DNA from: Cyrtodaria siliqua
Taxonomy: Eukaryota > Mollusca > Bivalvia > Adapedonta > Hiatellidae
Direction of reading: 5' to 3'
DNA length: 64,000 nt
Assembly: GCA_037043455.1 (NCBI GenBank)
Contig: JAWPHD010006777.1
Location: 1-64,000, forward strand
A program made the translations under genes and the position numbers. Each line of letters begins with the position of its first letter. The stretch's first letter is position 1. The notes beneath the pieces were generated by a model. That model did not search any database. It saw only the letters and a list, made by a program, of their open reading frames with translations, and was not told the origin of the DNA. Below are positions 1-11,572 of the stretch, one piece after another.

Positions 1-68
1 ATGGGATTTACCGTTATTTACTTGTGTCCAATGGATTTACTATTTTATTTACTTGCTAAACATATTGT

Positions 69-600
69 ATGTATTAGTTATAGAATGTCCAACGAGGTGT
101 TACGCGCATATATCATGAAATATACTGAAAGGAAAGAGAAACGCATAATAGGTATTTCCGCTATATATTGTATGTTTAATATGCTACTGCTAATCGAATG
201 TTAAGTAGGGCGACATTATGCCTGATCTTTCGGAAAGAAGCACCGAACACAACAATGGTTACCCCTTTAAAGTTTCATTATCGACAGAAGGCGCATTTGG
301 CTCAAGCAGGTGAACAAACTTAGGCTTTAAACGTTGCAATCTCTTAACATTACACACAATACTGAAATGGCTTGACATTTTAAGCGAAACTTCAACATTT
401 ATGAATTTCGTATAAGAAAGTATACTTTGATTAAAAGGTCTACTACATGACAGAGTTGTCCTTTCTGTAATTAGTTGTAGTCCTTTTTTGTACAAAACAC
501 GAGAGATATATTGGAATATTGCGTAGAATTAGGTGTATATAATAGTGTTGTATAGGCGGGTTTTTTTATTATGCGTTTCTGTTTCCTTTCAGTATATATA
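69..600. repeat. Partial fold-back copies beside the 608-1385 element
   Basis: 69-120 copies the inner arm found at 1145-1195 (ATTAGTTATAGAATGTCC). 120-150 (TATACTGAAAGGAAAGAGAA) is matched inverted at 568-597. Probably an older nested relative; small ORFs here are not supported as genes. Confidence 0.5.
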
Positions 601-607
601 AGAGTAC

Positions 608-1385
608 TATTCAATACAGGAAAGCGGAAAGTGTACTGATATTTCGTATAACGGCACACTTTTTAAAAAATGTGCCGTTATACCATATATCATACAAGGG
701 GGCGTGGCTAGCGATAAAACAGTTACAGAATATCCAACTTGGTGTTACACGCATATATCATGAAAATATCTCAGCTTACGTCTCGATATATTTCATGATA
801 TATGCTCGTAACATCTCGTTGTAACTAATACATATACCTTTCCGTGGTTTTATTAAATACCTGAAACAATGGGTTTTATACTATAAAAAAAACACCTGCT
901 GACACATAAGGGACTATGCGTACCTCCATATAACTCACTGTATATCGTTGGCACAGGAGCCTGTTGACTTTAATCCAGTTACTCCGAGAATTAAAACATA
1001 TCCGTACACGAGCACCAATATTCAAATAACAATTCATAAACATATGTCCGTACTAGAATTTAACTTTTTAAGTTAATTATAGCTAAACACGGTGCTATTA
1101 CGTGATCGGTGAACGATTTAATACATAATTATGTAAACATTAAGTATTAGTTATAGAATGTCCGACGAGGTGTTACGAGCATATATCATGAAATATATCG
1201 AGGCGTAAGCCGAGTTACGTCTCGATATTTTCATGATATATGCGTGTAACACCAAGTTGGATATTCTATAACTGTCTTATCGCTAGCCACGCCCCCTTGT
1301 ATGATATCTGGTATAACGGCACTTTTTTGGAAAAGTGTGCCGTTATACGAAATATCAGTACACTTTCGTTTTCCCGTGTTGAATA
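608..1385. mobile_element. Fold-back element with ~230-bp inverted arms
   Basis: Arms 608-832 and 1143-1385 are inverted copies: the left starts TATTCAATACAGG and the right ends in its near complement. Each arm contains CGTATAACGGCAC, the phrase GGGGGCGTGGCTAGCGATAA, and an internal smaller palindrome around CATATATCATGAAAATATC. The ~310-bp spacer has no ORF. Sequence at 69-165 is a further partial copy of the inner arm. Confidence 0.72.
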
Positions 1386-2059
1386 TATCATACGACTTAG
1401 ATAATTAGCTTAATAATCATACACCGGATATAGCGACCCCTGAAAACGGTGTAAAGGAAAACAGAACGTTGACCACACTGTGCAAACGCTAATGAAATTT
1501 GAATAAATATATACTTTTCAAATACACGTCATGCAATGTTATGTTTGTCATATAGGGTTAGGAAAAGGACAAAATAATGTTCACGCAGTGGTCAACACAT
1601 AAGGTTCATCTGCAATGAATAAAAGGGATTAATTTAGACATTAAATACTTTTTGATAATACTGAAGGCATTCTTGGGACGAAATAAAACAAAATGTAGCA
1701 TATAGCTCTATCGTCGTGTATAAGTGGCGAAAATCAGATTTGGGTTGTTTTTTTGTTTTATAATTATGTCTCAAATGAAACATGATGATGGGATTACACT
1801 GTATATTTGTTTCCTCCTATGTTATAGTTGGGCCTGGAGGAAGGGGCATCAAATACACTAATAATGCAATTACGGTGTCATTTTTTCATACTTTTTCACA
1901 TTAATTGGTATAATAGTCATCTAATAAAGAGATACACAGCATGTCAAATGATTTATTATTTAAAACTCATACGTCTTCCCTGGGGTTCGGGTTGGTGGGG
2001 TGGGTGGTGGGTAATAGGGGCTCAATTTATTTAAAAAATATTTCTCAAATGAACATTTT
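1386..2059. other. No gene seen
   Basis: AT-rich sequence without a convincing ORF, RNA or repeat structure that I can recognise. Confidence 0.4.
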
Positions 2060-2520
2060 AATGAAGGGATTACATTGTATATACTGTGGGGCTGTATGTT
2101 GGGGTGGTGGTGTAGGACGCTCCTCCCTCCCCACCCACCCCATACATATACACAAGTCATAAGAGCCGAGTTAGCCAGTAGAGCTTCTCACCCATATCTG
2201 ACACCACATCTTTACGACCACAGACCCCTCCCCAACCCCCTCCCCCCCCCCCCCCACACACACCATAAGGGTCGTGTTAGCCGGTAGAGCTTCTCCTCCA
2301 TATCTGACACCACATATTTACGCCCCAACCCCCACCCCCATACACATACACACGTCATAAGAGCCGTGTTAACCAGTAGAGCTTCTTACCACACCACATC
2401 TTAACCCCCGCACCTCCGCCCCCCCCCCCACCCCCACACACACACACATATACACTCAATAAGAGACATGTTAGCCAGTAGAGCTTCTCTTGCAACTGGT
2501 TGCACCCACTCCCCAATATT
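2060..2520. repeat. Four-copy degenerate array with C- and CA-rich tracts
   Basis: The phrase GTTAGCCAGTAGAGCTTCTC recurs at about 2170, 2276, 2368 and 2470 (spacing 91-107 bp), separated by poly-C and CACACA tracts. GT/GGGT-rich runs precede it. Confidence 0.68.
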
Positions 2521-3300
2521 CAATTCAAAACTCTGTAGTAAACATGTGTTAAACCAATGCTTATAATCAGTGGTGACCCGCTGATGCGTGGGACGTCAAT
2601 TGATGCGAAGAACCATTTAGTAGAAGCAAATATATTCTACATATTCTAAACATGCTTGACAGAATGGATTATATCCGGAATGTCTCTGTAATCAGGACCG
2701 ATATGAGGAATGGCATAAGAAACGTAATTGGGAAACTAAATCAATAATATTGACGTTGTTTCGTTTAAACTGCTGAGCTCAGTAAACAAGACAGAGTTGC
2801 AGACTCGGTTAGATGTGCAAGTATAAATCATGTACATGATCCGGACATGAATCGAATGAATTTGCCTTTAAACAAAAGAAGACATACACGACAAAATCTC
2901 CTGACGGTGTCTGAATATCGCATATCAGAAGAATTGGTTGCAGTGTACCATCGCACAAATATCAGGTAAGCAATGTTTCGCAGTGGAAATTTTCTCTGTG
3001 AAACAAACTTCAAAAAATTGAAAACAATACCATCCTGCCCTTCACTCTCTGGTACCTCGAAAGCTACATGTTGTGTAATGTTGTGGGATAACTTTAAAAT
3101 GCAAGGACTGTGAACATCTTTTGCCAGTTTGGATCGAAATGGTAGAACGGCGAATTGATAGTTCGGAAGAGGAATGCACACATACACAATGGTCCAAAAC
3201 TTCTTAAAAATATGTTGATCGAAAGTCACAGTAGTAGTAATGGCAGGAAAAATCGTCAGAACTTAAAAAAAAGCAACTTATTTGTTATAATAGTTTCCGA
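2521..3300. other. No gene seen
   Basis: The reverse-strand open stretch 3229-2828 has no recognisable domain, no splice context and no family resemblance. Nothing else is evident. Confidence 0.35.
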
Positions 3301-3302
3301 AG

Positions 3303-3722
3303 CAAGAGGCACAAGAGGGCCTGTATCGCTCTACTTGCGTCTGAATCTGTATGGTGTCTGTAAGGTCTGTTAATGATTTTATCTCCTCGACACACATCTT
3401 CAATTCTGACAATTTTTTGGAAATATGTTGTTATCAATATCAAGACTCTAACCAAGTTTGGTAATGATCGAATTCAAAATGAAGATGCTAGAGTGTTGAC
3501 AAGGCAAAATATAAAAAAAAACATTCAATCAAGGGTCATAACTCTGATGTTTATAATCCGATATCGATTTTCTTTTAACTCGTCTGACCTTTCATCAATA
3601 TTACGACTTTGACCAAGTTCGGTAAAAATCGGATACAAAATGAACGCGCTAGAGTGATGAGATCAAAACGGACGGACGACGGACAGACGGACAACATACC
3701 ATGGCATAAGCATAATAAAAAA
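3303..3722 (+). repeat. Short AACAAGAGG/ACGG-type element
   Basis: Opens with AGCAAGAGGCACAAGAGGGC and TATCGCTCTACTTGCG, carries diverged copies of the AAGTTTGGTAATGATC unit seen at 44.9-46.2 kb, and ends in GGACGGACGACGGACAGACG then CCATGGCATAAG. Confidence 0.62.
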
Positions 3723-4700
3723 GAACGGTGAACACTGAAATAATAATTTGCGGAATCATTTTCAATCCAATAAGTTCAAGGGATAAGACTACTAAAACTG
3801 GTTCGTTACAATCAGGTTATATATTTATAAAAACATTGTTTTAAAAGCACCTTTTTAACGTTTACCTTTCTGTACACCAATTTTGAAAATGACGTAACCT
3901 GATAGTTCAAGAAATATTTTTAGATACACGGAAGTAGACAATAAAAAACAATTTCAGACTTTCTGATTTTTTTCCGCGCTCCAAGAAAACACACATCCCT
4001 ACTCCAACAAATCGTACTCGTGACAACTTGTGTTATCCCAACAAAGCGAACACCTTACTCTTTAATAGTTAAACTTGCGTTCTATCTTTATAATGTTTTC
4101 CTTCTTTTAAAAAACAATAATCACGAATAATGTCCAATCTACTCTATATCAAAAAACTGATGGTTATATTCCAGCGAATAATAAGTTATGATTACTTTTT
4201 CCAAAATAAAATGCAAAAACAACGGCAACATGAAGTTATTAAGTCGTGTTTAACGCAAAATATGACCCCTGCTTGGAAAACAATGTGCAACTATGAAATT
4301 GATGTTATACGATGAATTACATTAGAAGAAGATAATATGAAGAAAAACACCTACCTTGTTGCCATGATTCATCTCTTGTCTTCAAATCTGCTCCAACAAG
4401 CCGTACAAATACTCTAACAAACCGTTTACTCCTCCAACAAACCGAATATGGTGTACACTGAATGGACACAGTGATACATAATGTTACAAAAACAAACATA
4501 TAAAAATAATATTTAAACACAAAAAGCTAAAACCAATTAATCCTATAAACGAGCACTCCAACTTTTAACAGCATCTTCCTCTCATGAAGTACTGACCTGT
4601 TGAAGTAGTTTGCTCCGCAACAAGGCTTGATCAAAATAAAGTGACGTCAGCTAAATCCAAGGGCAATACCTCTGCAAGGCATAAACTGAGCCGCACCAAA
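3723..4700. other. No gene seen
   Basis: AT-rich sequence with short ORFs only. Confidence 0.35.
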
Positions 4701-4702
4701 TT

Positions 4703-4870
4703 TGTGTCACGCACACCTCCATTTAATGTGTCACGCACACCTTCACTTAATGTTTCACGCACACCCCCACTTAATGTGTCACGCACACCTCAACTTAATG
4801 TGTCACGCACACCTCCACTTAATGTAACACGCACACCTACACTTAATGTGTCACGCACACCTCCACTTAA
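4703..4870 (+). repeat. 24-bp minisatellite, seven copies
   Basis: Unit approximately GTCACGCACACCTCCACTTA plus ATGT, repeated seven times with few changes. It reads as a VSRTPPLN peptide repeat but lacks any other coding support. Confidence 0.85.
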
Positions 4871-6660
4871 AGTCGATCAAGTGTACCAAGTTTGAAAGCA
4901 ATATCTTGAAAACTGTTGAAGTAGTTCACTCCACAAGATTGCTTATACTAAATACAGTGGTTTAACACATCTACAGTTGATGATGACCATGTATATCAAG
5001 TTTCAAGTCAAGATCTTTAGAAATATAGAAGTAGTTCGCTCCACAAAATTGCTGCAACATATATAACGACCAACTGACCGACCGACTGACCAACAGACTG
5101 CCAGACTGGTGACTCCAGAATACCCCCTCTCAAACTTCGGGTGTGGGGTATACATGTTAAGTGTTTCTGCGTTTTGTTCTAGGAAAGGTCAGTTTACCTG
5201 ATTTCAACAATAACATTTCTAGACTTAAGTCTCATTTAATTGTAATTTCGAAAGCTTCTTTGAAAGGATCTTTAATCTGATTTCACTACCTAGATTAATA
5301 ACCTTCATCCCAATCCTCACCAAATTGACACAGAATACGTATATTGCAATAAATGCAATAAATGACTGTTTTCTTTAGAAATTTGTTCACGTCCAATCGA
5401 TTTGTACCTAAATTTAATAGTTTGTAACTGCTAGCACAATAGTAGATGGACTCGAAGACCTCAGTTAGAATCGGAGTATGCCATGTGGAAAAATACTCCA
5501 GAAAAACGGCAACATGGCATAGTGCGTATCTAACTAAACAAACAACGTTTACGAACAAAATAAATCTGGATAAATCCAAAAAAACACCAAGTAAATTGCC
5601 AAGAAAATACTTTTTATTCATTCGACTATTGCCAGTTCTGCAATCTAATTTAGTTATGAATAAGTTTTCAGCTAAAAAAATAAAAAATCGCATATTTTTT
5701 CTGTTTTATGTTTTATTACATGAAATAATGAACAATGATCATTTTTGTATACATAGTTTTATCAAATTGTTTTAATTTGATAATTTAATAAGAGTTTTTG
5801 TTACTATAATCCCAAATTAACACAGCACTACTGCACTTTGCCATATGAAAAAGTGCACACGCAGCACTGCTTTACACCTTGCGACGCAGTATGCCATACT
5901 GTAGCAGTAAGCCATATAAACTGCTGCAGTGAGCCATATAAATGACATACTGCAGCAATATGACATGCTGTGTTGTCCCAGTGCAGTAGTATACAATATA
6001 TAGCGGATATTCCCGATTTTGTGTCTCTTTACGATAACACTTATAAACAATAGTTGGTACACGTTAACCAATGCGCATGTAGGTTTGTGTACTGTTTATA
6101 TTATTAAAACAGTGGTACTAGAAAAAGAATGAAAAGTGAACTCGAGCTAACTGTTTTTAATTGTCTACAGCATTTGGGTTTATATAACTCTATCATATAT
6201 TTAATAACATTCAAGAGGTCCTCCCAGGTGGATCCATGATCCCTTGTTCTCTGAAAATATTACCCAATGTTCCCTTGTTCCCAAACAATATTTCGATTTG
6301 TTCCCCAAAATTCGTTTTCCAATGTTCGTTTGTTCCCTAAAAGTATTTCAAGTTTTTCAAATGTTTTCATCAGCAGCAACATTAGTCTTGATCATCTTCG
6401 ACGCTTGATTGTAAATACAAACGTCTTTTCAAGTTGTGTAGAAACAAATTTGAAACTGGAGCCAACTGGAACCACGTGACCGTAATTATTACTTTTTTAA
6501 GGCAAAGTCATACTTCTAAAGCTATATCTAGACTAATATACAATGGTTTCTGTTTCTCCGAGTGGAAATCAAATGTCAACTAAGCGTAAGTAGACTGTTC
6601 AGATAAACAAATTAACTAACACCGCTTATTATTCTGCGGGCACCTGTAGATATATAGTTG
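4871..6660. other. No gene seen; short GCCATA-rich palindromic stretch
   Basis: 5815-5990 contains many inverted and direct copies of GCAGTATGCCATA and its complement. Both strands of 5295-5775 are open for over 100 codons but match nothing. A (CTGAC)-rich tract lies near 5070-5110. Confidence 0.35.
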
Positions 6661-6685
6661 TTTTCTATCTTCAAACAACCCTGCA

Positions 6686-6892
6686 CTCGTCCGTCGGATG
6701 GGGACGTAAACCGGGCGGTCCCGTGTATCGGTCTATCCTCCGAGCACGTTAAAGAACCATAGGAATCTATTCGATAGTAAGAGTAGGGCAGGTTCCCGGA
6801 TTCCTATGTATCCTTCCCCTCTCTCTGGGGCGGCTCTAAATAACCTATACTGTGTTGATGAGCCGTTAAACAATATTCAATTCAATTCAATC
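6686..6892 (+). mobile_element. SINE family A, 5'-truncated, with target-site duplication
   Basis: Matches the 3' two thirds of the full SINE at 18607 (GATGGGGACGTAAACCGGGC, CTATTCGATAGTAAGAGTAG, TACTGTGTTGATGAGCCGTT) and ends in a TTCAA-type tail. It is flanked by CAAACAACCCTGCA at 6672-6685 and 6893-6906, a 14-bp duplication. Confidence 0.85.
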
Positions 6893-7704
6893 CAAACAAC
6901 CCTGCAGGCTGGGAAAGGTATGCCTCTTGCTCAGCTCTTTGGCCTCCTCCATCTGCAATAGTATGACAACACCTACTGGTGTAGCAGTGAGCAGCTTCAC
7001 TTTTTAAACATATAGACTAATTTGTCTTGTAAAACAGCCAAAACATGCATGCTTTGCCATTTTATATAACGTATACTATTGTTCTGCCTTCCCAGTTGAA
7101 TTTATCGAGAGAAGCAACATAAATATATTCATATATCGTCATTCATACATCAAACAAAATACTGTGTCAAGCTGTTTGAGCAATAGTCCCTGATCATATA
7201 AATGTACAAGATTTGAGTGAATTTCAATAATGTGGATTTCCAAACATTAATGGCCATTAATGGCCATGTTCCCTTGTTCCCCAAAACCCATGAGAGGCCC
7301 TCAATCAAAGTTAAGGTTTCAAAACTCGAGACATGAACCGCGACTTGGCCCAATTTCCGTTAATTAGAAATGTGTCTTCTGACAGTTCTCCGAGAGGTCA
7401 AATTCATTACAATATACAATATTCCTCGCAGCTCTCTGTTTATTATTCCGACAGAATAGCTCTCTGTTTATTATTCCGACAGAATATTTTTTGTTAGAAA
7501 ATCGATATCGCATGATGGATCACGTACACGCATAAGTATAACACCGGATGTCAGCATGTGAATAAGATTATTTAAATTCACAATTCTTGGTTTGTCTGAT
7601 TATCGAAGTAGTTTTAATATATCTTGTATTATGCGCCTTCATACTGTTCTACTACACCCGACAAAACACGTCTGGAGTGTCCTACATGTTCTTCGTTTTA
7701 TGGG

Positions 7705-8015
7705 TTAGGCCAAACAAAAAAATAGGTGTGTTTCCTATTGCATGCTCTAAAAAAATAGGCTTTTTTTTTATTTATTTTTTTTGGAGCAAGATATTGTGAG
7801 ATTCTACATATATTTATCTCATAAACCCGATACTAGTTGATGATACAGCTGAAAGTTGCTCTGTTATGTCAGTTTACCTCGATATATTGTGATAAATCAT
7901 TATTCAGAACAAATTCTTTTTTCTTTTTTTTTCCATAAAAAGTTTTAGGGTCGGCCCCTTAAAAATAGGGTCGGTCGGGCCACCGGAAACACAGGTATTT
8001 TTTTGTTTGGCCTTA
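7705..8015. mobile_element. MITE-like element, ~30-bp inverted ends
   Basis: Left end TAGGCCAAACAAAAAAATAG then GTGTGTTTCC; right end GGAAACACAGGTATTTTTTT then GTTTGGCCTTA, its inverted copy. Interior is T-rich with GGGTCGG repeats and no ORF. TA or TTA flanks suggest a small DNA transposon. Confidence 0.7.
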
Positions 8016-8191
8016 GTATAAGGGCATTCCTCTAACCTATTCAAAGTCTTTTTAGCGAGTTTGATATGTATATAGCTTTAGTCTCATGAAGGTTTTATTT
8101 GCCAGAGCGATGCAGCATGTTGACATGTACGACTGTGATATAATGTTGAGCTAATTCATTTCAATTAGGCATATAATCAATCTCTGCCCCC

Positions 8192-8645
8192 AGAGTCGTC
8201 GTTCCTTGTATCCACATACAACAATCTCTACCCGGAGTCGTCGTTCCTTGCATCCACATACAACAATCTCTACCCGGAGTCGTCGTTCCTTGCATCCACA
8301 TACAACAATCTCTACCCGGAGTCGTCGTTCCTTGCATCCACATACAACAATCTCTACCCAGAGTCGTCGTTCCTTGTATCCACATACAACAATCTCTACC
8401 CGGAGTCGTCGTTCCTTGTATCCACATACAACAATCTCTACCCGGAGTCGTCGTTCCTTGCATCCACATACAACAATCTCTACCCGGAGTCGTCGTTCCT
8501 TGCATCCACATACAACAATCTCTACCCGGAGTCGTCGTTCCTTGCATCCACATACAACAATCTCTACCCAGAGTTGTCGTTCCTCGCATCCACATACTAC
8601 AATCTCTACACAGAGTCGTTGTTCCTCGCATCCACGTACAACTAT
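8192..8645. repeat. 42-bp satellite, about 10.7 copies
   Basis: Unit begins GGAGTCGTCGTTCCTTGCAT and ends CAACAATCTCTACCC. Since 42 is divisible by three and the unit has no stops, both strands are open for over 150 codons. This is a satellite, not a gene. Confidence 0.92.
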
Positions 8646-8649
8646 CTCT

Positions 8650-9200
8650 AGTTCAAATGGTTGTTATTTTGTTCACAAATGAATCGTTACATAATCAAGT
8701 ACTAACTCTCGCCACTTTTAACCTGTTTTAAACGTGCATCACAACCAAATAATTCCACTATTTCGAAACTAACTTCATACAACATCAACCAGTCTCACGG
8801 CAAAACGTTTGTTTCAAACCACTACACACCAGTTGAAACCTTATAAGATAGTCCACGACCCCGTACCCTGTAATGGACAGAGGTCTCAACAACTCTGAGA
8901 ATACACTGGATCTACCATTACCTTGAACCAACGTCCCAGAACTAACCTATCACATACCCCTTTAACGTATCAAACATCAGCAACAGCCTCTATAAAACAG
9001 TCTCGGTTTCAGAGGACTCAGCAACTCTGAGTATACACTGCAACTCTGAGAGTATCTCAAATGACTTCGACCAAAATCTCAGGACTACCATACAGTCAAC
9101 CATTCCATTCAACATGTAACCTTCCTGGATATGTTAACCTACCATCGTTCCGCTGCCAATTGACTATAACGTGTTGTTGTTTGTTCTAAGGTTCAACGTC
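8650..9200. other. No gene seen
   Basis: Scattered CAACTCTGAG and CAGTCTC phrases, no ORF or recognised element. Confidence 0.35.
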
Positions 9201-9540
9201 CCTCCACCCGATGACCCGATAAAAGGTCTTAAAGGGACGGGAACAATAGGGTCTGGACAGTATTGACTATAACTGTGTGTGTGCGTGCGTGCGCACAATA
9301 GAGTCTGGACTTTTATCTGAGTGTGTTTGTGTGTGATGTGATGACTGTGTGTGTGTGTCTAAGGTTTATAGTTCCCCCGCCAACAAACTCAATGCGCCAG
9401 ATGGGTACAATAGAGTCTGGACTTTACACTAGATCACTGGTGATGTGATGACTGTGTGCGTGCGTATTTCTAATGAGTATAGTCCCTCCACCTACGGCAG
9501 GCGTCCTACCCGACGATTATAGGCACAACGTCTGGACTTT
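9200..9540. repeat. Three to four copies of a ~115-bp GT-rich unit
   Basis: AATAGAGTCTGGACTTTT and GTGATGTGATGACTGTGTGT recur at about 9250, 9297, 9410 and 9525. The block continues the tail of the adjacent SINE. Confidence 0.6.
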
Positions 9541-9845
9541 TATCTGTGTGTTGTTGTGTGATGTGATAATATGTCTACTTGAAGCAGCGAACTCAATGGT
9601 TTCTTTATAGTGCTGCCACACTGGATAACCACGCCGTAGTAGACATGATACCCCCACCCACCCAGTCACATTATTCTGACACTGGTCAATCAGTCGTAGC
9701 ACTACCCATTATTTGCTCGTCAGGCAAGGGTTACAAGTGACTACTCCATTTTTAAAGTCTTTCATATGACACGGTCAGGGGACTCGAACCCACGACCTCC
9801 CGAATGCAATGCAGACGCTATAACCACTACACCACAATGCTTCGG
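9540..9845 (-). mobile_element. SINE family B (tRNA-headed), reverse strand
   Basis: On the minus strand, GTGGTGTAGTGGTTATAGCG (A-box-like) and GGTCGTGGGTTCGAGTCCCC (B box) form a tRNA-like head at about 9843-9765. The body (AATAATGGGTAGTGCTACGA, GTGACTGGGTGGGTGGGG, GTGTGGCAGCACTATA) is shared with 41648-41900. Confidence 0.78.
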
Positions 9846-9989
9846 TTGTGATGTGATGACTGTGTGTATAAGCGTTTATTTATCCTCGCTGTATTGCACT
9901 AAGCATTTTAGCGAGCAGACCTCGGTTTTAAGTCTCATCCGAAGGACTGGTAAGGTAGGAAATACTTTTGAAATATTTCGATAATTAAC

Positions 9990-10075
9990 CCAAATTCGGT
10001 CCTGGCTGGGATTGAACGCGCGATCCCTGGGTTACTAAGCCGCAATGCTAACCATTATACCACGGCGCTACCTTG
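9990..10075 (-). mobile_element. tRNA-like SINE head fragment
   Basis: Reverse strand reads GTGGTATAATGGTTAGCATT and GGGATCGCGCGTTCAATCCC, matching A and B boxes. The acceptor ends do not pair, so it is a SINE head rather than a tRNA gene. Confidence 0.6.
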
Positions 10076-10624
10076 TATGTGATGACTGAATTGCTCGCGC
10101 CCTTTTATACTCAATACAAATGGCGTATTCCGAAACAAGGGAAGCAATCCTGCAACTAATACAGTTCAGTAAACTTAAATATAACTTGCAACGGCATTTT
10201 TATTACACAAAATTATCTTTATTTTCATAATAAAACATTAAAGAAAAATCTATTAAAAAATATCATCATGTTTGGCTTTTCCTTATAAATCAATCAATAG
10301 ATATAGTGAAACTTCCCGTTGAACCCCTTTTTTTGAGAAAATACCATATTTGGAAAGAGACTGAATACTTGTGTGATATATTTTGACATGAATTAAACGT
10401 GTATTCACAGTTGTTCATTCTATTTGTTATTAGGTCTGTGCTTTCAGCAATTATTCCCGGGTACCGCTGAGTATTGGTGTTTAGCGAACATGCGTGATAA
10501 CGAGCTTACACTGGTTTTGATGATCACGCATTCATTTGTGTTTTAAGCAACAACAATAACAGCAATAAAGAGAATGCTCTCAAAAATGTACCATAACAGT
10601 ACACGTTGCCACAGTGTAACATGG

Positions 10625-10745
10625 ACTAGATACTACTCCTGGTCTATTTACTGTCAGTAATGGTTCTACCCATGAAAACGTGGATGTTTTGCCTCCACCA
10701 CTAAAAACCGAACGTCATAATTTATATAGCTTAAAACTTAAAAGG
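10625..10745 (+). mobile_element. SINE family D 3' fragment
   Basis: TGGTTCTACCCATGAAAACG and TTTTGCCTCCACCACTAAAA match the tails at 58075 and 59360. Confidence 0.55.
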
Positions 10746-11529
10746 AGATGAAAATCACGAAAAACACCATCCAACCAACCAACCGACCACGTACCGTAAC
10801 TTATCGATGACTCTACGCAATAAAACATGTATATACATGTTGTTTGTTGTTAGTTTTTTTATGGTTAGTCCATATATTGAGCCATACTCGATAGTCGGAT
10901 ATAAACTATCTGGACTTGGACCGGTAACCAGAGAGGTCAAAAGTTGAAAATGGTCGTACTCGAAAGTAGTACCATCAGTGGTGTTATTTGGGACTGTGTA
11001 AGTGATTTAGTACATAAAAGAGGTACGTATATTTACTGTTTTTGTTTTGAGGATATATTTCCTAAGATATGGGTGCAAAAAGCAAAGGAATCAGTCATCA
11101 GAGTGCTGAGTGGTACTACTTTGTATGAGGTAAGATTTTAAACAAAATGAGGTGTGGTTCGGCTGTTGTTGTCAAAAAAGGTCATCTACTTTCATTTTGA
11201 GCCAAATGCTGGTGCATAGAGCAGTTATGGTCATTGTTGTTTTGCTATTTTTGTGTTTTGTCGTCACGTATATACATTTTAATGGATATTTGAAGTGTCA
11301 CGGAGCACTAGGGTAAGTGTTATTCTGTGTAGAGCTAACATTACGGTCTATGTGAAAATAATGGTGGTCCAAGTCCATCTGGTTCAGTTCCAGCCAAATA
11401 GTTCTTTAAACCAGTGAAGTTACTCCACTGTGTTTAAATAATTAGCGTTGGACTCACGGACGTGCGAAATTACTGACATACCGATATTGTACTTACCCGA
11501 TTTCGCAAGAAAACACGTTTGCGAGTAAA
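10746..11529. other. Upstream region of the Acl4-like gene
   Basis: No ORF, TATA box or strong CpG cluster is evident. The 5' UTR start is not defined. Confidence 0.35.
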
Positions 11530-11572
11530 ATGGGAAAGAATAAATTTAAAAAGAAAGGAGGGCCAACTTTAG
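11530..11572 (+). CDS. ACL4: Acl4-like exon 1 (residues 1-14, start codon)
   Basis: ATG at 11530 opens MGKNKFKKKGGPTL, then donor GTAAAC at 11573; the exon ends in phase 1. The lysine-rich start is typical of nucleolar or ribosome-assembly proteins. No TATA box is evident upstream. Confidence 0.72.

Noticed and set aside
2828..3229. 133-codon reverse ORF
   Set aside because: No similarity recognised, no splice context, and its 5' end runs toward a repeat.
5295..5775. Opposed ORFs of 132 and 109 codons
   Set aside because: Low-complexity AT-rich translation, no motif, overlapping each other.
8206..8682. Long open frames on both strands (156-158 codons)
   Set aside because: Products of a 42-bp satellite with no stop; no domain, start context or splice sites.
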